Origin: Hymenobacter sp. DG25B
GTDB taxonomy: Bacteria > Bacteroidota > Bacteroidia > Cytophagales > Hymenobacteraceae
Assembly: GCF_000801315.1 (NCBI RefSeq)
Contig: NZ_CP010056.1
Span: forward strand, 62,001-126,000
Direction: 5' to 3'
Length of the DNA stretch: 64,000 nt
Made by a program: the position numbers and the translations under genes. The notes under the pieces are model-generated. The model saw only the letters and a program-made list of their open reading frames with translations. It was not told the DNA's origin and ran no database searches. This document shows, piece by piece, positions 31,268 through 41,817 of the stretch (within the stretch, counting starts at the first letter, position 1; each line of letters begins with the position of its first letter).

Positions 31268-31963
31268 TCCATCCCGCAATCTGGTTCGGCTACAAGCAGT
31301 CGCCCAGGTCTTAGGTCCCTTGCGGGAGCGGGTGGTTTTCGTGGGTGGGCAACCGTGAACCTGTATGCGGCTACCTCTTTGGGTATCCCCGAGCCCCGGG
31401 TCACCGACGATGTCGACTGCATTGTGGAAGGGGCGCCTTGGGCTTCTTTTTATCAGCTAGAAGAAGAATTGCGGGCTCTAGGGTTTACCAACGATATGGA
31501 AAGTGGAGTAATCTGCCGCTGGCGCTTTGGGCAGCTGGTGGTTGATATGATGCCCACAGAAGGCGATATCTTAGGCTTCATCAATCCCTTGTATCCGGAG
31601 GGGTTTGCTCATGCGATTGATTACCAACTGCCAGACAGGACGAGCATCCGGTTCCTGGCACCGGTCTACTTTCTGGCCACGAAGCTAGTCGCCCTGCGCG
31701 ACCGTGGCTGGGAAGATTTACGGCTGAGCCAAGATCTGGAAGACGTGGTGCATTTGGTGGACAACCGCCCGCAGCTGGCGCAGGAAGTAGCCGCTGCGGA
31801 TGAAGGGGTGCGACGATATATCCAGCAGCAGATCCGGGAAGTGCTAACCCACCCGGATTTGCTGGAAGCGCTGGAATGGACGCTTCCGGCGGGTTCGGGC
31901 TATGAACGCAAGTTTGAAATTGAGCGGCGCCTACAACACGTAGCCGGACTGACCAGCGGGTAG
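31257..31963 (+). pseudogene. Nucleotidyltransferase-fold protein, AbiEii-like, frameshifted
   Basis: The restored protein is about 235 residues. It begins MPLNPSRNLVRLQAVAQVLG, and VVFVGG plus ATVNLYAAT with TDDVDCIVE forms the nucleotidyltransferase core (GG and Asp-x-Asp). LATKLVALRDRGWED and SQDLEDVVHLVDNR are typical of AbiEii-like and related proteins. The frame is lost in the G3 run 31347-31349; one more G joins the parts exactly. AbiEii toxins transfer nucleotides to tRNA or another target; this smaller member may instead be a housekeeping or defence-associated relative. It is coupled to the HTH gene by an 11-base overlap. Confidence 0.65.
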
Positions 31964-31985
31964 TGTGGTCACCTTGAATAAGAAG

Positions 31986-32017
31986 GGATAGGTTCCGATA
32001 AATTTTACGGAGCGGAA
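31986..32017. repeat. Dispersed repeat R1, copy 1
   Basis: A 23-base sequence, GGATAGGTTCCGATAAA, one variable base, then TTTAC, matches 41725-41747 at 22 positions. In both copies TTCCG and CGGAA flank the core at the same 25-base distance (31993-32017 here). It lies 22 bases after the nucleotidyltransferase gene. A related symmetric core is found upstream of the tyrosine integrase. Confidence 0.55.
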
Positions 32018-32128
32018 CTTACAAGGGCTTTCACTAAAGACCCATAAGTAGCTTTATGGTTAATTGAGCCTACCTATGCCAGCCCTCCTGTTCGAGCAAT
32101 TTAGGAGTGCTCAGGACGGGTATACCAT

Positions 32129-34074
32129 TTGGCCAGCAGAGTGCTCTACCTTTGGCATTGGATTGCCTGCTTGTGTTTTCGTTTTCAACCCTACCCAGTG
32201 CCAAAGTCCTGCTGTCTGCTTTTGTTGCTGTTGATTGCCAGTATGCAGCGGGGCATGGCACAGCCGCTGGGAGGCAGGGCTAGTATGACTCCCCCTTCCA
32301 TGGGAACGGTGGGGGTGCTGCCGGACCGGAACTACGCTTGGGAGCGTATCCGTACCGATACCACCCTGGCCTTCCAGGCTGCCGACTCACTGCGGCTGGC
32401 GCAGGATCATCGGTTTTGGCTGAAACTGACGGTGCGCAATCCAAGCCGCTATACCGCGGCCGTGCAGTTGAACGTACTGCCTAACCTCGACAACACCCTC
32501 TTTTATTTCGATGAAGATGCCCGCACCTGGCGCACCCGGCGGGCGGGCGTGGCGGTCGTTACCGATAGCCAGCGGGTAAAGGGCCCCTTACGGCTACTCC
32601 TGCCAGGGCAGTCTACTACCCCGGTGTACGTGCTGATACGCCTAAACCAGCGGGCGGCCCTGCCGCCCGCCATTCGGTTGCAGGTGAAACTGGAAAATGA
32701 AGCGGAAGCGCGGAGCCGAGATGCATTTTTTCGTATCGCCTGGACTGTGTCCATGGCGGTGCTGGGGCTGCTGCTGCTCACCAACCTGCCTACGTACATT
32801 CGCTTTCGCGACCGGACCACCCTCTACTACCTATGTACCCAGGTGGGGGCGATGTTGTACATCACCGCGTTCCGGGCTATTTTAAGATGGTGTGGCCCGC
32901 GCCGGTTTTCAGCCAACTGGTATTGGCCTCTGGGCAGAGCTATGGTTACTCGCTCAACAACGTACTGATGCACCTGAGTGTGGTACTCTTGCTCACGGGC
33001 TTCGTGCAGATGACCCGGGCTTACCTTCCCACCCAGGCCCGGCTGCCGCGGCTCGATGCCGCGCTACGCTACGCGTTACGCGCCTACGTCGTGTTCACGG
33101 CGGTAGTGGGACTGGTGAATATAAGCGGCTTTTTCCTGAACTACTATACCCTGCTGCTGGATAATGTGCTGGTTTTCGGGGTGGTGGGCCTGCTGCTGGC
33201 CACCACCGCAGTGGCATACCGGCTGCGGCTGCCACTGGCCCGTACGTACCTGCTGGCCAATGCACTGCCGCTGATCCTGGTAGTGCTCATGGTGGGCTAC
33301 CACATCGTTTTCGGCTTCGACAACAACGGCAACCTGCTGCTGCCCGACCTGGCTATTGTCTCGCACGCGCTGGGCTTCTCCGCCGCCATTAGCATTCGTC
33401 TGCAAAGCGTGCAGCAGACCTTGCTGGCTAAAGTGCGCGAGGCCAATGACCTGGCCCTGAACATCCAGCAAAAAGAATTGCGCCACCGCGAAATCGTGCT
33501 GAAAAACCAGCACATCCAGACGGTGCTGCTGGAGATGCAGCATCGGCAGCAGGCCCGTGACCAGCACCGTCAGCAGCTGAGCGCCGACATTCAGCAGCAG
33601 GAGGCAAACAACCAGGAGTTGCAACAGCAGCTCGAGGCTAATCAGCGGGAGTTGGCCTCCACCACTCTGTATGTGGAGCAAAAAAGTGCTTTGCTGGCTG
33701 AGCTGCAAAAGCAGATTCAGGAGCTCAGCAAGCAGCGCCCGGACACGCAACGGGACCTGACGGGCCTGCAGTCCATCCTGCAAACCAGTCTTTACCTGGA
33801 TGAGGATTGGAGCAAGTTTAAGCGGCACTTCGAGCAGGTCCATCCCCGCTTTTTTGAGGAACTGCAGGTCCACTATCCCGCCCTCACCAAGCACGAGCAG
33901 CGGCTGGCCAGCTACTTCCACATCCAGCTCTCGACCAAGGAAATTGCCGCCTTGCTCAACATCGACCCGGCCAGTGTGCGCCGCGCCAAGACCCGCCTGT
34001 ACAAGAAGATGGCTGCCGCCGACCTGGCGGCCGGCCGGACACCGCCCGCCGCCGAGCCACTTGTAGGGGAGTAG
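32129..34074 (+). pseudogene. 7TM-DISM-type membrane sensor with C-terminal HTH, frameshifted
   Basis: The restored protein is about 648 residues. A signal region is followed by a periplasmic DISM-type sandwich domain (FWLKLTVRNPSRYTAAVQLN to about 190), seven or so membrane helices (about 200-410), a long Gln-rich coiled coil (NIQQKELRHREIVLKNQHIQ onward), and a C-terminal LuxR-like helix-turn-helix (HIQLSTKEIAALLNIDPASV). The frame is lost in the G3 run 32874-32876; one more G gives ITAFRGYFKMVW. The start is uncertain because the open frame begins with TTG and has no early ATG. It senses an external ligand, possibly carbohydrate, and is placed to control the T9SS gene downstream. Confidence 0.75.
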
Positions 34075-34180
34075 GGGAAGGCTGTTGCCGCCTATCTGAT
34101 CAGCCTGGCCGGGCCACCAACCAAGTACCCATTGCTTGATTTTATAGACTAATAATCAAATATATAATCTTGAATTATAA

Positions 34181-34351
34181 ACACTTATAAAAGTGTCTAC
34201 ACTTTGTCTACGGTCTAAATTAGGATGGAGAGCTTCCATGGGCAAACCTTGAGCCTGTCTTAACCCGCTGGTACTTGTGGCGTTGCTGCCCTGGGTGTGG
34301 CGCGTCTGACCATAGTGCCCCGCAGCCAGAGGTAGGCCCTCGGCTGCGGGG
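34181..34351 (+). promoter_or_regulatory. AT-rich promoter region and leader hairpin of T9SS gene
   Basis: The 355-base gap holds an AT-rich stretch with the palindrome ACACTT-ATAA-AAGTGT (34181-34196), then a GC-rich hairpin with ten-base arms CCCCGCAGCC (34318-34327) and its complement (34342-34351) about 78 bases before the start codon. The palindrome is a candidate operator for the HTH sensor encoded upstream. The hairpin lacks a T tract and would sit in the mRNA leader. Confidence 0.35.
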
Positions 34352-34429
34352 CCAGCGTCATCTGACCGGTTCATTTTTCTCTTTCGCCCCGGCTGGACTT
34401 GTTTTTCTCTGGCCCTGCCTGTCCTCACC

Positions 34430-37400
34430 ATGCTCCCATTCTACCCGCTACACTGGACCGCTCCCGGTCGCTTTGCCCGTCTCGCCCTAGCCTTGCTGCT
34501 GGCCTGGATCCCGCTGCTGGCCTGGGCCGGTACCCCTACGCTGCGCCTGGAAGCCACCGTGACAACCGGCGACGTAACGGCCTTCGTCGATCAAGTGGAA
34601 ATCATCAACGCGGTGACCGGCGCGGTGGTGGCCGGGGCTGTGCCTAACGCTGGCTTTGAGACTTTCACTAGCCTAGATAACGGGAGCTACGGCTACCAGC
34701 CCACCGGTGCCACCTGGAACTTTGCCCCTCGCAGCGGCATTACCAGCGACGGTGGGGCCCTAGGAAATCCGACGGCTTCGCCCGATGGCACTCACGCGGC
34801 ATTTCTGCAGCCGGCTAGTGGCGGCACCAGCCTCAGCCAGACGCTGCCGGAGCTGGCCGCGGGTTACTACCAGGTGCGGGTGCAGCTGGCCCAGCGCAAC
34901 TTCGGCACGGCCGACCAAGGCGTGCGCCTGCTGGTAGACGGGCGCGACCTGGGCAACAGTGTGCCGGCCAATGACGGCGGGTACCATAGCTTTACCAGCG
35001 CCGTGTTTGCCGTGGGGGCGGAGTTGCGCTTTGAGGGTGGAGGTAGTGTTTACCTTCCCGGCTTTGATGTAACCGCCTTTCTGGACCAGCTGGAACTCGT
35101 AGATGCCGCAACCGGTGCGGCCGTGCCGGGAATGATTGCTAATCCTGGCTTTGAGACTACCGGCAGTCTGGGCTCCGACCTCTACGGCTACCGCCCCACG
35201 GGCACTGGCTGGACGTTTGCCGATGCCAGCGGCATTGCCACCAACGGCAGCGCCTTTAGTAGCCCCACAGCCCCCGACGGCACGCACGTGGGGTTTATCC
35301 AAAGTGACAACTTCAACGTAGGCTTCCGCCAGATTCTGGGCGGGGCCTTAGCGGGCAGCTATCAGCTGCGGCTAAAAGCGGCCCAGCGCGTGATGGGCGA
35401 TGAGCCGGCTAATCAGCAGGTGCTGGTATGGCTTAACAACCAGCTGCTCGCTACCCTGCTCCCCTCCAGCAATGGCACGTTCCAGGACTTCACGGTTGCC
35501 TTTACCGTGGCAACGCCTCCCGTGCCGGTCATCAGCAGCTTTACGCCTGGCATCGGCGGCCCCGGCACCTCACTAAGCCTGACCGGGGCCAACCTGAGCG
35601 GAACCAGGGCCATTACCTTCCCGGGCGGGGTCGTCGTCAACTCCGGTTTTCGCATGAGTACTGACGGGACCAAAATCACGGATGTGGTGGTACCAGCCGG
35701 GGCGCAGTCCGGGCCCCTCACCGCGACCCTGAGTGGGGGCCAGCGTGCGGTCAGCCCTCAGGACTTCACCATTGTGACTCTCCCAACTTTGGCGCAGGTG
35801 AGCCCTTACCTGGGCACGCCAGGCACGGTGCTTACCCTAACGGGCACCAACCTCACGGGCACCACTAGCATCAACTTTACCGGCAGTGCCGGGGTAAAAA
35901 CCGTGACCAGTGGTTTCACGGTAAATGCGGCGGGCACCCAGATAACAGGTATTGTAGTGCCAACCGGAGCCCAGAGCGGCCCCATTACGGCTACCACTGC
36001 CACCAGCGGCACGAGCCTGGTCGGCCCGGCCTTGTTTTTTCGGGCCAGAACCGTGGCGGCAGGTTACCAGCACACGGTAGCCGTGCGGGCCGACGGTACG
36101 CTTTGGGCCTGGGGATGGAACCATGGCGCCCAGCTCGGGGATGGCACCACCACCAACCGCAACGCGCCGACCCAAATTGGGACGGACAATAACTGGGCCA
36201 CGGTGTCGGCGGGTTCAGGTACCGCGGCGATACGTACGGACGGGACGCTGTGGGCTTGGGGGGCCGGTTTAGTCGGGGATGGCACCGGCCTGGTACGGCG
36301 CTACGTACCCGTGCAGATTGGCACCGCCACCAATTGGGCTACAGTGGATATCGGCGAAGATTATACCGTCGCCCTGCGGGCGGACGGAACGCTCTGGATC
36401 TGGGGCAATGGCCCGAGCGGGTACTTTGATGTACCCACGCAGGTGGGGACCGAAACCAACTGGGCTGCCGTAGACGCCGGTCTATATCACGCCGTAGGGG
36501 TACGAACGGATGGCACTCTGTGGGCCTGGGGCTTCAATCAATACGGCCAGTTAGGCACCGGCAACGCTAGTAACGCTATCAACCGAGGCCCGACACAGGT
36601 CGGCACCGGCACCAATTGGGTGAGTGCCTCCGCTGGTGGACTTCACACCATGGCCATCCAGGCGAATGGAACCTTGTGGGGCTGGGGGCGGAACGAGTAT
36701 AACCAGTTGGGTACTCCTGCGCTCTTTGATCGTCCCTCACCCATTCAGATTGGGTACGGCGGTAGCACCCGCAAAACCCAGTGGGCGAATGTGGCCGCTG
36801 GCAAAGAGTTTACGCTGGCACTGCAGGCGAGTGGGGAGGTTTTGACCTAGGGCTCCAATGAATTAGGACAACTTGGCAGTGCTGGAAGCCGTCCGCCCAT
36901 GAAACTGCCGGGCAACGCCTGGACCAGCTTAGCAGCGGGTTACTACCACGCGGCGGGGGAGCAGAGCTGCCACGCTGTCTGGGCCTGGGGCGATAACAGC
37001 AACGGCCAAATAGGCACCGGTAAGGGTTATATAGATGCGAATATTTATCAGTTCCCGGAGTTAGTAATTGGCCCCGGGCCGGGGCTGATACGTTTCACGC
37101 CGGCCAGTGCGGCCGTGGGAGCCACCGTCGTGGCAACTGGTACAGGACTTTCAGGACTTACGGCCCTGAGCGTGAACGGCACCGACGCGCTGGCCAGCGT
37201 GACCAACAACTCCGACAACAGCTTCACCTTTGTCGTGCCAGCCGGGGCCACGGCCACAGGTACGACCAGCGTGGATGCTGGTTGCGGCTCGGCCAGCAGT
37301 ACCGCCTTCACCGTACTACCTTGTCTGACGCCCAACCTGCAAAGTCCGACGTTAACGCTGGCCGGTAGCGGCCAGGGTACCGTGGGGGCTGGTGCCTTCG

Positions 37401-38653
37401 ATGCGGGCAGCACGGCCAGCTGCGGGGCCATTACGTTTGAAGTGCAGAAGCTGCGCACGGGCACGGTGTATGGTACCATGGCCGAACCAGGGCTGCTCTC
37501 GCTCACGGCCCCGGCCGGGGCGGTGTTTACATCCGTCGATTTTGCCAGCTTCGGCAACCCTACCGGCAGTGAGGGCAATTATACGCTGGGCAGTTGTAAC
37601 GCGCCCAATAGCCTTTCCCGCGTCCAGGAGGCGTTGCTGAATCGGGGAGGCACGGTGAATATTTCGGCGAGCAGCGGCTTTTTTAACGGCGACCCCTGCA
37701 ACGGAACCAGCAAGCAGTTGGCCGTGCGCGCTACCTATACGTATCCGGTTGGCAGTGCCTCCTCCTCCCTGGAATATGCGTGTGCTGACCTGGGTTCCCA
37801 GCCCGTGCAGCTGACCCTGACGGATGCCCAGGGAGTCAGTATGACCCGCCCCGTCTCTGTAACGGTGTTATCTCCGCCCACGGCCACCATCACGGGTCTG
37901 AACCCGGTGAGTGCGACACCGGGCACCACCGTCATGGCCTCGGGCTCCAACCTGACGGGAGCCACGGCCCTGACGGTGAACGGCGCTTCGGCGGCCATCA
38001 GTAACCTGACGGCTACGGGCTTCACCTTTATCGTACCGGCCCAGGCCGCAAGTAGCGGTAACCTTATCCTGAGCCTCCCTTGTACCCAGCTGCTTACCCA
38101 GCCCTTTTCTACTACCCCGCTCCCGGTCGAATTGGTGCAGTTCACCGCCACCCTTGCCGGCCCAGAGGCCGTACGCCTAACCTGGATGACGGCTTCGGAG
38201 AAGAACAGTGCTTATTTTGAGGTGGAAGCTAGCGCCGACGGTCACACGTATCGACGGGTAGGCCAGGTAGCAGGCCACGGCAACACGACGCACCAGCAAG
38301 AGTATCAACTGGTGGACAAGGGCATTCGTCAGTACGCCACCGGACTGGTGTACTATCGCCTGCGCCAGGTAGACCAGGATGGCACGGCCACCCTTTCGCC
38401 CGTGCGCACGGTAAAGGTGGCACCGACCAGGGAACTAGCGCTATTTCCCAATCCGACTACTGGATCGGCTACGCTCACCGGGGTGCAGCCGGGCGCACTC
38501 GTGACGGTGTTGGATGCCGTGGGCCGGCCGGTGTTTACCCTGCATGCCTCGGCGGCCGGCACGGCGGCGCTGGTGCTCCCCCCGGGCATAGCGTGGGGTC
38601 TGTACGTGGTGCGCGTAGGTCCCCAAGCCCTGCCACTAATCGTTTCCCAGTAA
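34430..38653 (+). pseudogene. Large T9SS-secreted protein with tandem sandwich, IPT and RCC1 repeats, amber-interrupted
   Basis: The full span encodes 1407 residues. Order: signal peptide, two homologous carbohydrate-binding-like sandwich domains ([20 protein letters not shown] and [20 protein letters not shown]), two IPT/TIG domains ([20 protein letters not shown] and [18 protein letters not shown]), RCC1 propeller repeats ([13 protein letters not shown] and similar, five or more), further IPT domains, a fibronectin-like domain (LTWMTASEKNSAYFEVEAS) and a T9SS type A sorting tail (LALFPNPTTGSATLTG). A TAG at 36848-36850 replaces an expected Trp codon inside an RCC1 repeat at residue 807; the frame continues cleanly beyond it. 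It is a likely surface adhesin or glycan-binding protein. Confidence 0.85.
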
Positions 38654-38865
38654 GCGCAGCGGGAGGGAAGACAGGAAAGATGCCCCGTTTAAATACTCCC
38701 AGCACACTCAGGTAAAATGCAACTTGTATCACCCGGTTTTAGCTTATCAGTGACCATAGAACACGCAAATCCACCGAACGAAGCGGTATACACACGGTAT
38801 TCTTAGGCGATCCGCTGTTATCTTAAAATGGATAACGAGACACCGGGCTTTGGCTCAAACAAGTT

Positions 38866-38897
38866 AGGCCCCTGTTCCTTCTTAGAAACAGGGGCCT
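38866..38897. terminator. Bidirectional terminator
   Basis: Eleven-base arms AGGCCCCTGTT (38866-38876) and its complement (38887-38897) lie between the convergent T9SS gene and the small lipoprotein gene. The flanking T richness is modest. Confidence 0.55.
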
Positions 38898-38929
38898 TAT
38901 GTATAAAAGCAAGTCAAGGGCAAAGAGGC

Positions 38930-39393
38930 TTAAGGCAACTTTTGCTCCTTGAACAGGCCACTGACGGAGGTCATGTAGGTGGGTAGATTAAAGTTGCAAT
39001 GAAAGATGCCCGTCACCGTGCGGTTCTGCGGCTCATAGCTGCTCTCGCCCGTGGCCATGCTCTCCCCCACAAACTGGAGTGGACGCGTACCCCCGTCGTC
39101 TTATTGGCTTCCGCCGTCCCCTCGGGTTGGTAAAACTCCACGGTGAGCAGGCTACCGTTTTTTAGATTGCCCTGTAGCTTCAAATGCGCCGTGGTGCCAC
39201 TGTAGGTGGCATCCAGGATCTTGATGTTGTCGAGCGCATACTTATTCGGTTCATAATCATCCCGCACGATAACGTCAAACTTGATGGGCGCCGGGGGCGC
39301 GGGCGCCGGCGTTTGCTTCTTCTCACAGGCGGCGAAGGATAAGGTCAAAAATAGGGTGGCCAGTAAGCCAGTCGAGCGGATAGATCGTATCAT
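38930..39393 (-). pseudogene. Small lipoprotein of unknown function, frameshifted
   Basis: The restored protein is about 154 residues: lipoprotein signal MIRSIRSTGLLATLFLTLSF then AACEKKQ, a Pro/Ala linker, and a beta-rich domain (YALDNIKILDATYSGTTAHL) ending in RPLQFVGESMATGESSYEPQ and a short tail. The frame is lost in the C5 run at 39090-39094 (GGGGG on the coding strand); one more G restores NKTTGGTRPLQFVG and adds 51 sensible residues. I do not recognise the family. Confidence 0.6.
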
Positions 39394-39595
39394 GCTACAT
39401 AGATACCGAAAAGCGGGTTACTATATAGGCGGAAACGGAGAAGATAGGACTTTATCAGGCGTTGGGCTGTTGGTGGGGCCTCCCGGAACACGTTGACGGC
39501 GGGCAGTCAAAGCGCCAGGGAGAGGAGACTAGATCCGTTGGAACACGCCGCCAAAAAGCATCCGTCCACGAGTACAGGCAGCAACCTGTCGGCTT

Positions 39596-39666
39596 ATAAC
39601 ATTTATTAAACGGAGGTTCAACAGGTGTTATACCTCAGCCTAATGGCTTATAACATTTATTAAACG
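39596..39666. repeat. Second copy of attC-like repeat architecture, without central stem
   Basis: ATAAC, five bases, TTAAACG (39596-39612), then GTTCAA, five bases, GTTAT (39616-39631), then 18 bases and a second ATAAC, five bases, TTAAACG (39650-39666). Box order, spacing and the 18-base gap equal those at 27028-27251; the roughly 150-base central stem is missing here. Much of the sequence between the boxes also matches (GGTGTTAT, CTC-GCCTA). The 39394-39810 gap otherwise shows nothing recognisable. Confidence 0.55.
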
Positions 39667-39810
39667 TTGGGTTCTTAAGTGCTCTGGGCAGGCTTGGGCA
39701 CCGTATCATCTATGGTAAGCGGAGAGACAGAAGCTGCTATCGGCTTGAAAAGATAACCCTCTCCTCCCATTTGCTCGACGTGATTTGGGTGAGCCGCGGT
39801 TCTTGACTAG

Positions 39811-41588
39811 GTGGCTAGTATCTTCGTTGCTTATTCCTTCTTATTGCTCGTTATTTTGAAAATTTCTACGCCTTATACCCTCGCTCGGACTACGGCACTC
39901 TATCTGGTATCCTGCCTGTTACCCAACCTAGCACTGGCTCAAGCCTTCACGGTTTCCGCCGTAACCCCAACACACAATACCCTAGCCGTTCCCCGAGCTG
40001 CTTCCGTTGGGGTGACCTTCTCGCAAGCGGTCGGTAACAGCGCCAGCAGCCTGGCCGGCCTGCAGGTATTCAGTGCCCAGCGCGGGGGTAAACTAGCCGG
40101 CACCTCCACGGTGGCCGGGAGTACCCTGACCTTTGACCCGCTTCGGGCGTTTAAGCCCGGCGAACAAATCTCGGTGACCCTGACCTCCGCCCTGAAAAGC
40201 ACGGCGGGCGCGGCGTTAGCCAAACCCTATGTCTATCAATTTACCGCCGCCGCCACCGGGGGAACCGGGAGCTACACCCGGGCACCGATATCAAGATGGG
40301 TCGGGTTGTCTCTGGTGTGACGGCTGCCGACGTCGACCAGGATGGTGATATGGATATGCTATCCGTTGATTCCCGCGAAGGATCGGCAACCGTACGGCTG
40401 AACAAGGGTGACGGCACCTTTGTCGACGGTTCCCAAGTAACTGTTGGCAGTGGACCCGGTACCATTGCGGCAGTGGATGTGGATAATGATGGGGACTTAG
40501 ATGTGCTCACCTCCAATTGGGAAGAAGGCACCATCAGCGTGCGGATGAACAACGGTCAAGGAGTCTTTAGTGGGACCCAGCAGGTAGCGGTCAAACAAAA
40601 GCCGAATAGTATAACTACCGGCGATGTCGATGGGGATGGGGATATGGATATGCTGATCCCCAACTGGGGAATGGCCTGTACTGCGGATGGGTGCCCCGTT
40701 CCTACCGTCAGTATTCGCCTCAATGATGGTAAGGGTATCTTCTCGGGCAGTCAGAATGTCACGGTTTTAAAAGGGCCAACCGAAGTAGTCGCCGCCGATA
40801 TCGATAGTGATGGAGACCTAGACTTTGTGGTCAGCTGCCAGGAGGCTATCTCTATTCGTTTCAATGATGGGAAAGGCAACTATTCCTTAGGCAAGGATAT
40901 GTTACTGGATCCTTCGGTCGGCGCGCCAACTACCTTTGCTAATATCACTTCGACCGATGTCGACGGGGATGGAGACATCGATCTTATCTTACCCGATGGG
41001 GAAGAAACAGTGGGCATATATCTCAATAATGGCCAAGGAGAGTTCACCTTAGACTCTCGCATCACGATAGGGCTTGTTGCCCCCTTATGTGTGAAAACCT
41101 GCGATGTAGATGGGGATGGGGATCAAGATGTGCTGTGTTCAACTCAATTCGACAACTATATTCACATCCGGCTCAACGATGGCCACGGTCGCTTTAGCGG
41201 CACCCAGAAGGAAGTGGTTTGGAAAACGGTCTGCAGCATCGCCAACGCCGATTTGGATGGCGATGGGGATATGGACTTGCTCACCGCTACGTTTGAGAAA
41301 AATATCATCAGTGTCCATTACAACAATGGGACGGGAGCCGTGTTAGCCGCCGCTTCGGCGCAACAGCCAGCTGGGGTCTCGCTTTTCCCCAATCCCATGC
41401 AGGGCGCTTTACGGGTTCAAGGCCTAGCGTCGCAGGCTACCCTGATCGTTCGGAATGCCGTCGGCCAGCAGGTGTATGCGGCTCAGGCGAACCAGAAAGG
41501 AGAGGCCATTTTGTCCCTGGAAGCCGCACCAGCGGGCGTGTACTTCGTGCAGGCCGGCAACCAGGTGTATCGCTTCCTGAAGGAGTAA
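39811..41588 (+). pseudogene. T9SS-secreted FG-GAP/VCBS repeat protein, frameshifted
   Basis: The restored protein is about 592 residues: signal peptide, an Ig-like domain (VTPTHNTLAVPRAASVGVTF, residues about 50-145), then seven FG-GAP-like blades, each with a calcium-binding Asp-rich loop (DVDQDGDMD, DVDNDGDLD, DVDGDGDMD, DIDSDGDLD and so on), and a T9SS type A sorting tail (VSLFPNPMQGALRVQG). The frame is lost in the G3 run 40280-40282; one more G joins SYTRG to TDIKMGRVVSG. The listed start is GTG with a TTG 14 codons later as the alternative. It is a likely surface adhesin or ligand-binding protein. Confidence 0.82.
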
Positions 41589-41724
41589 GCGGCTGGTCGC
41601 GGGGTACTAGTGAGGGCGACAGCCCGGGGCAGCTACCGAAAGGTTAATACCGGCCGGCGACCCATTATACAAGCCCTGCTTTCCCCTTTCTGGAACGCTC
41701 CTGGAAGAGTGGTGACTGCAGAGC

Positions 41725-41756
41725 GGATAGGTTCCGATAAAGTTTACTGGTCGGAA
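41725..41756. repeat. Dispersed repeat R1, copy 2
   Basis: Copy of the 23-base sequence at 31986-32008, with one mismatch, flanked by the same TTCCG and CGGAA arms (41732-41756). It lies in the 229-base gap between the FG-GAP gene and the convergent GH92 gene, which holds nothing else that I recognise. Confidence 0.55.
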
Positions 41757-41817
41757 TCAATCAGGCAGTATCTGATAAGGGCTGATCTCACCCCACCTTA
41801 GTACCGATAATGCTGGC

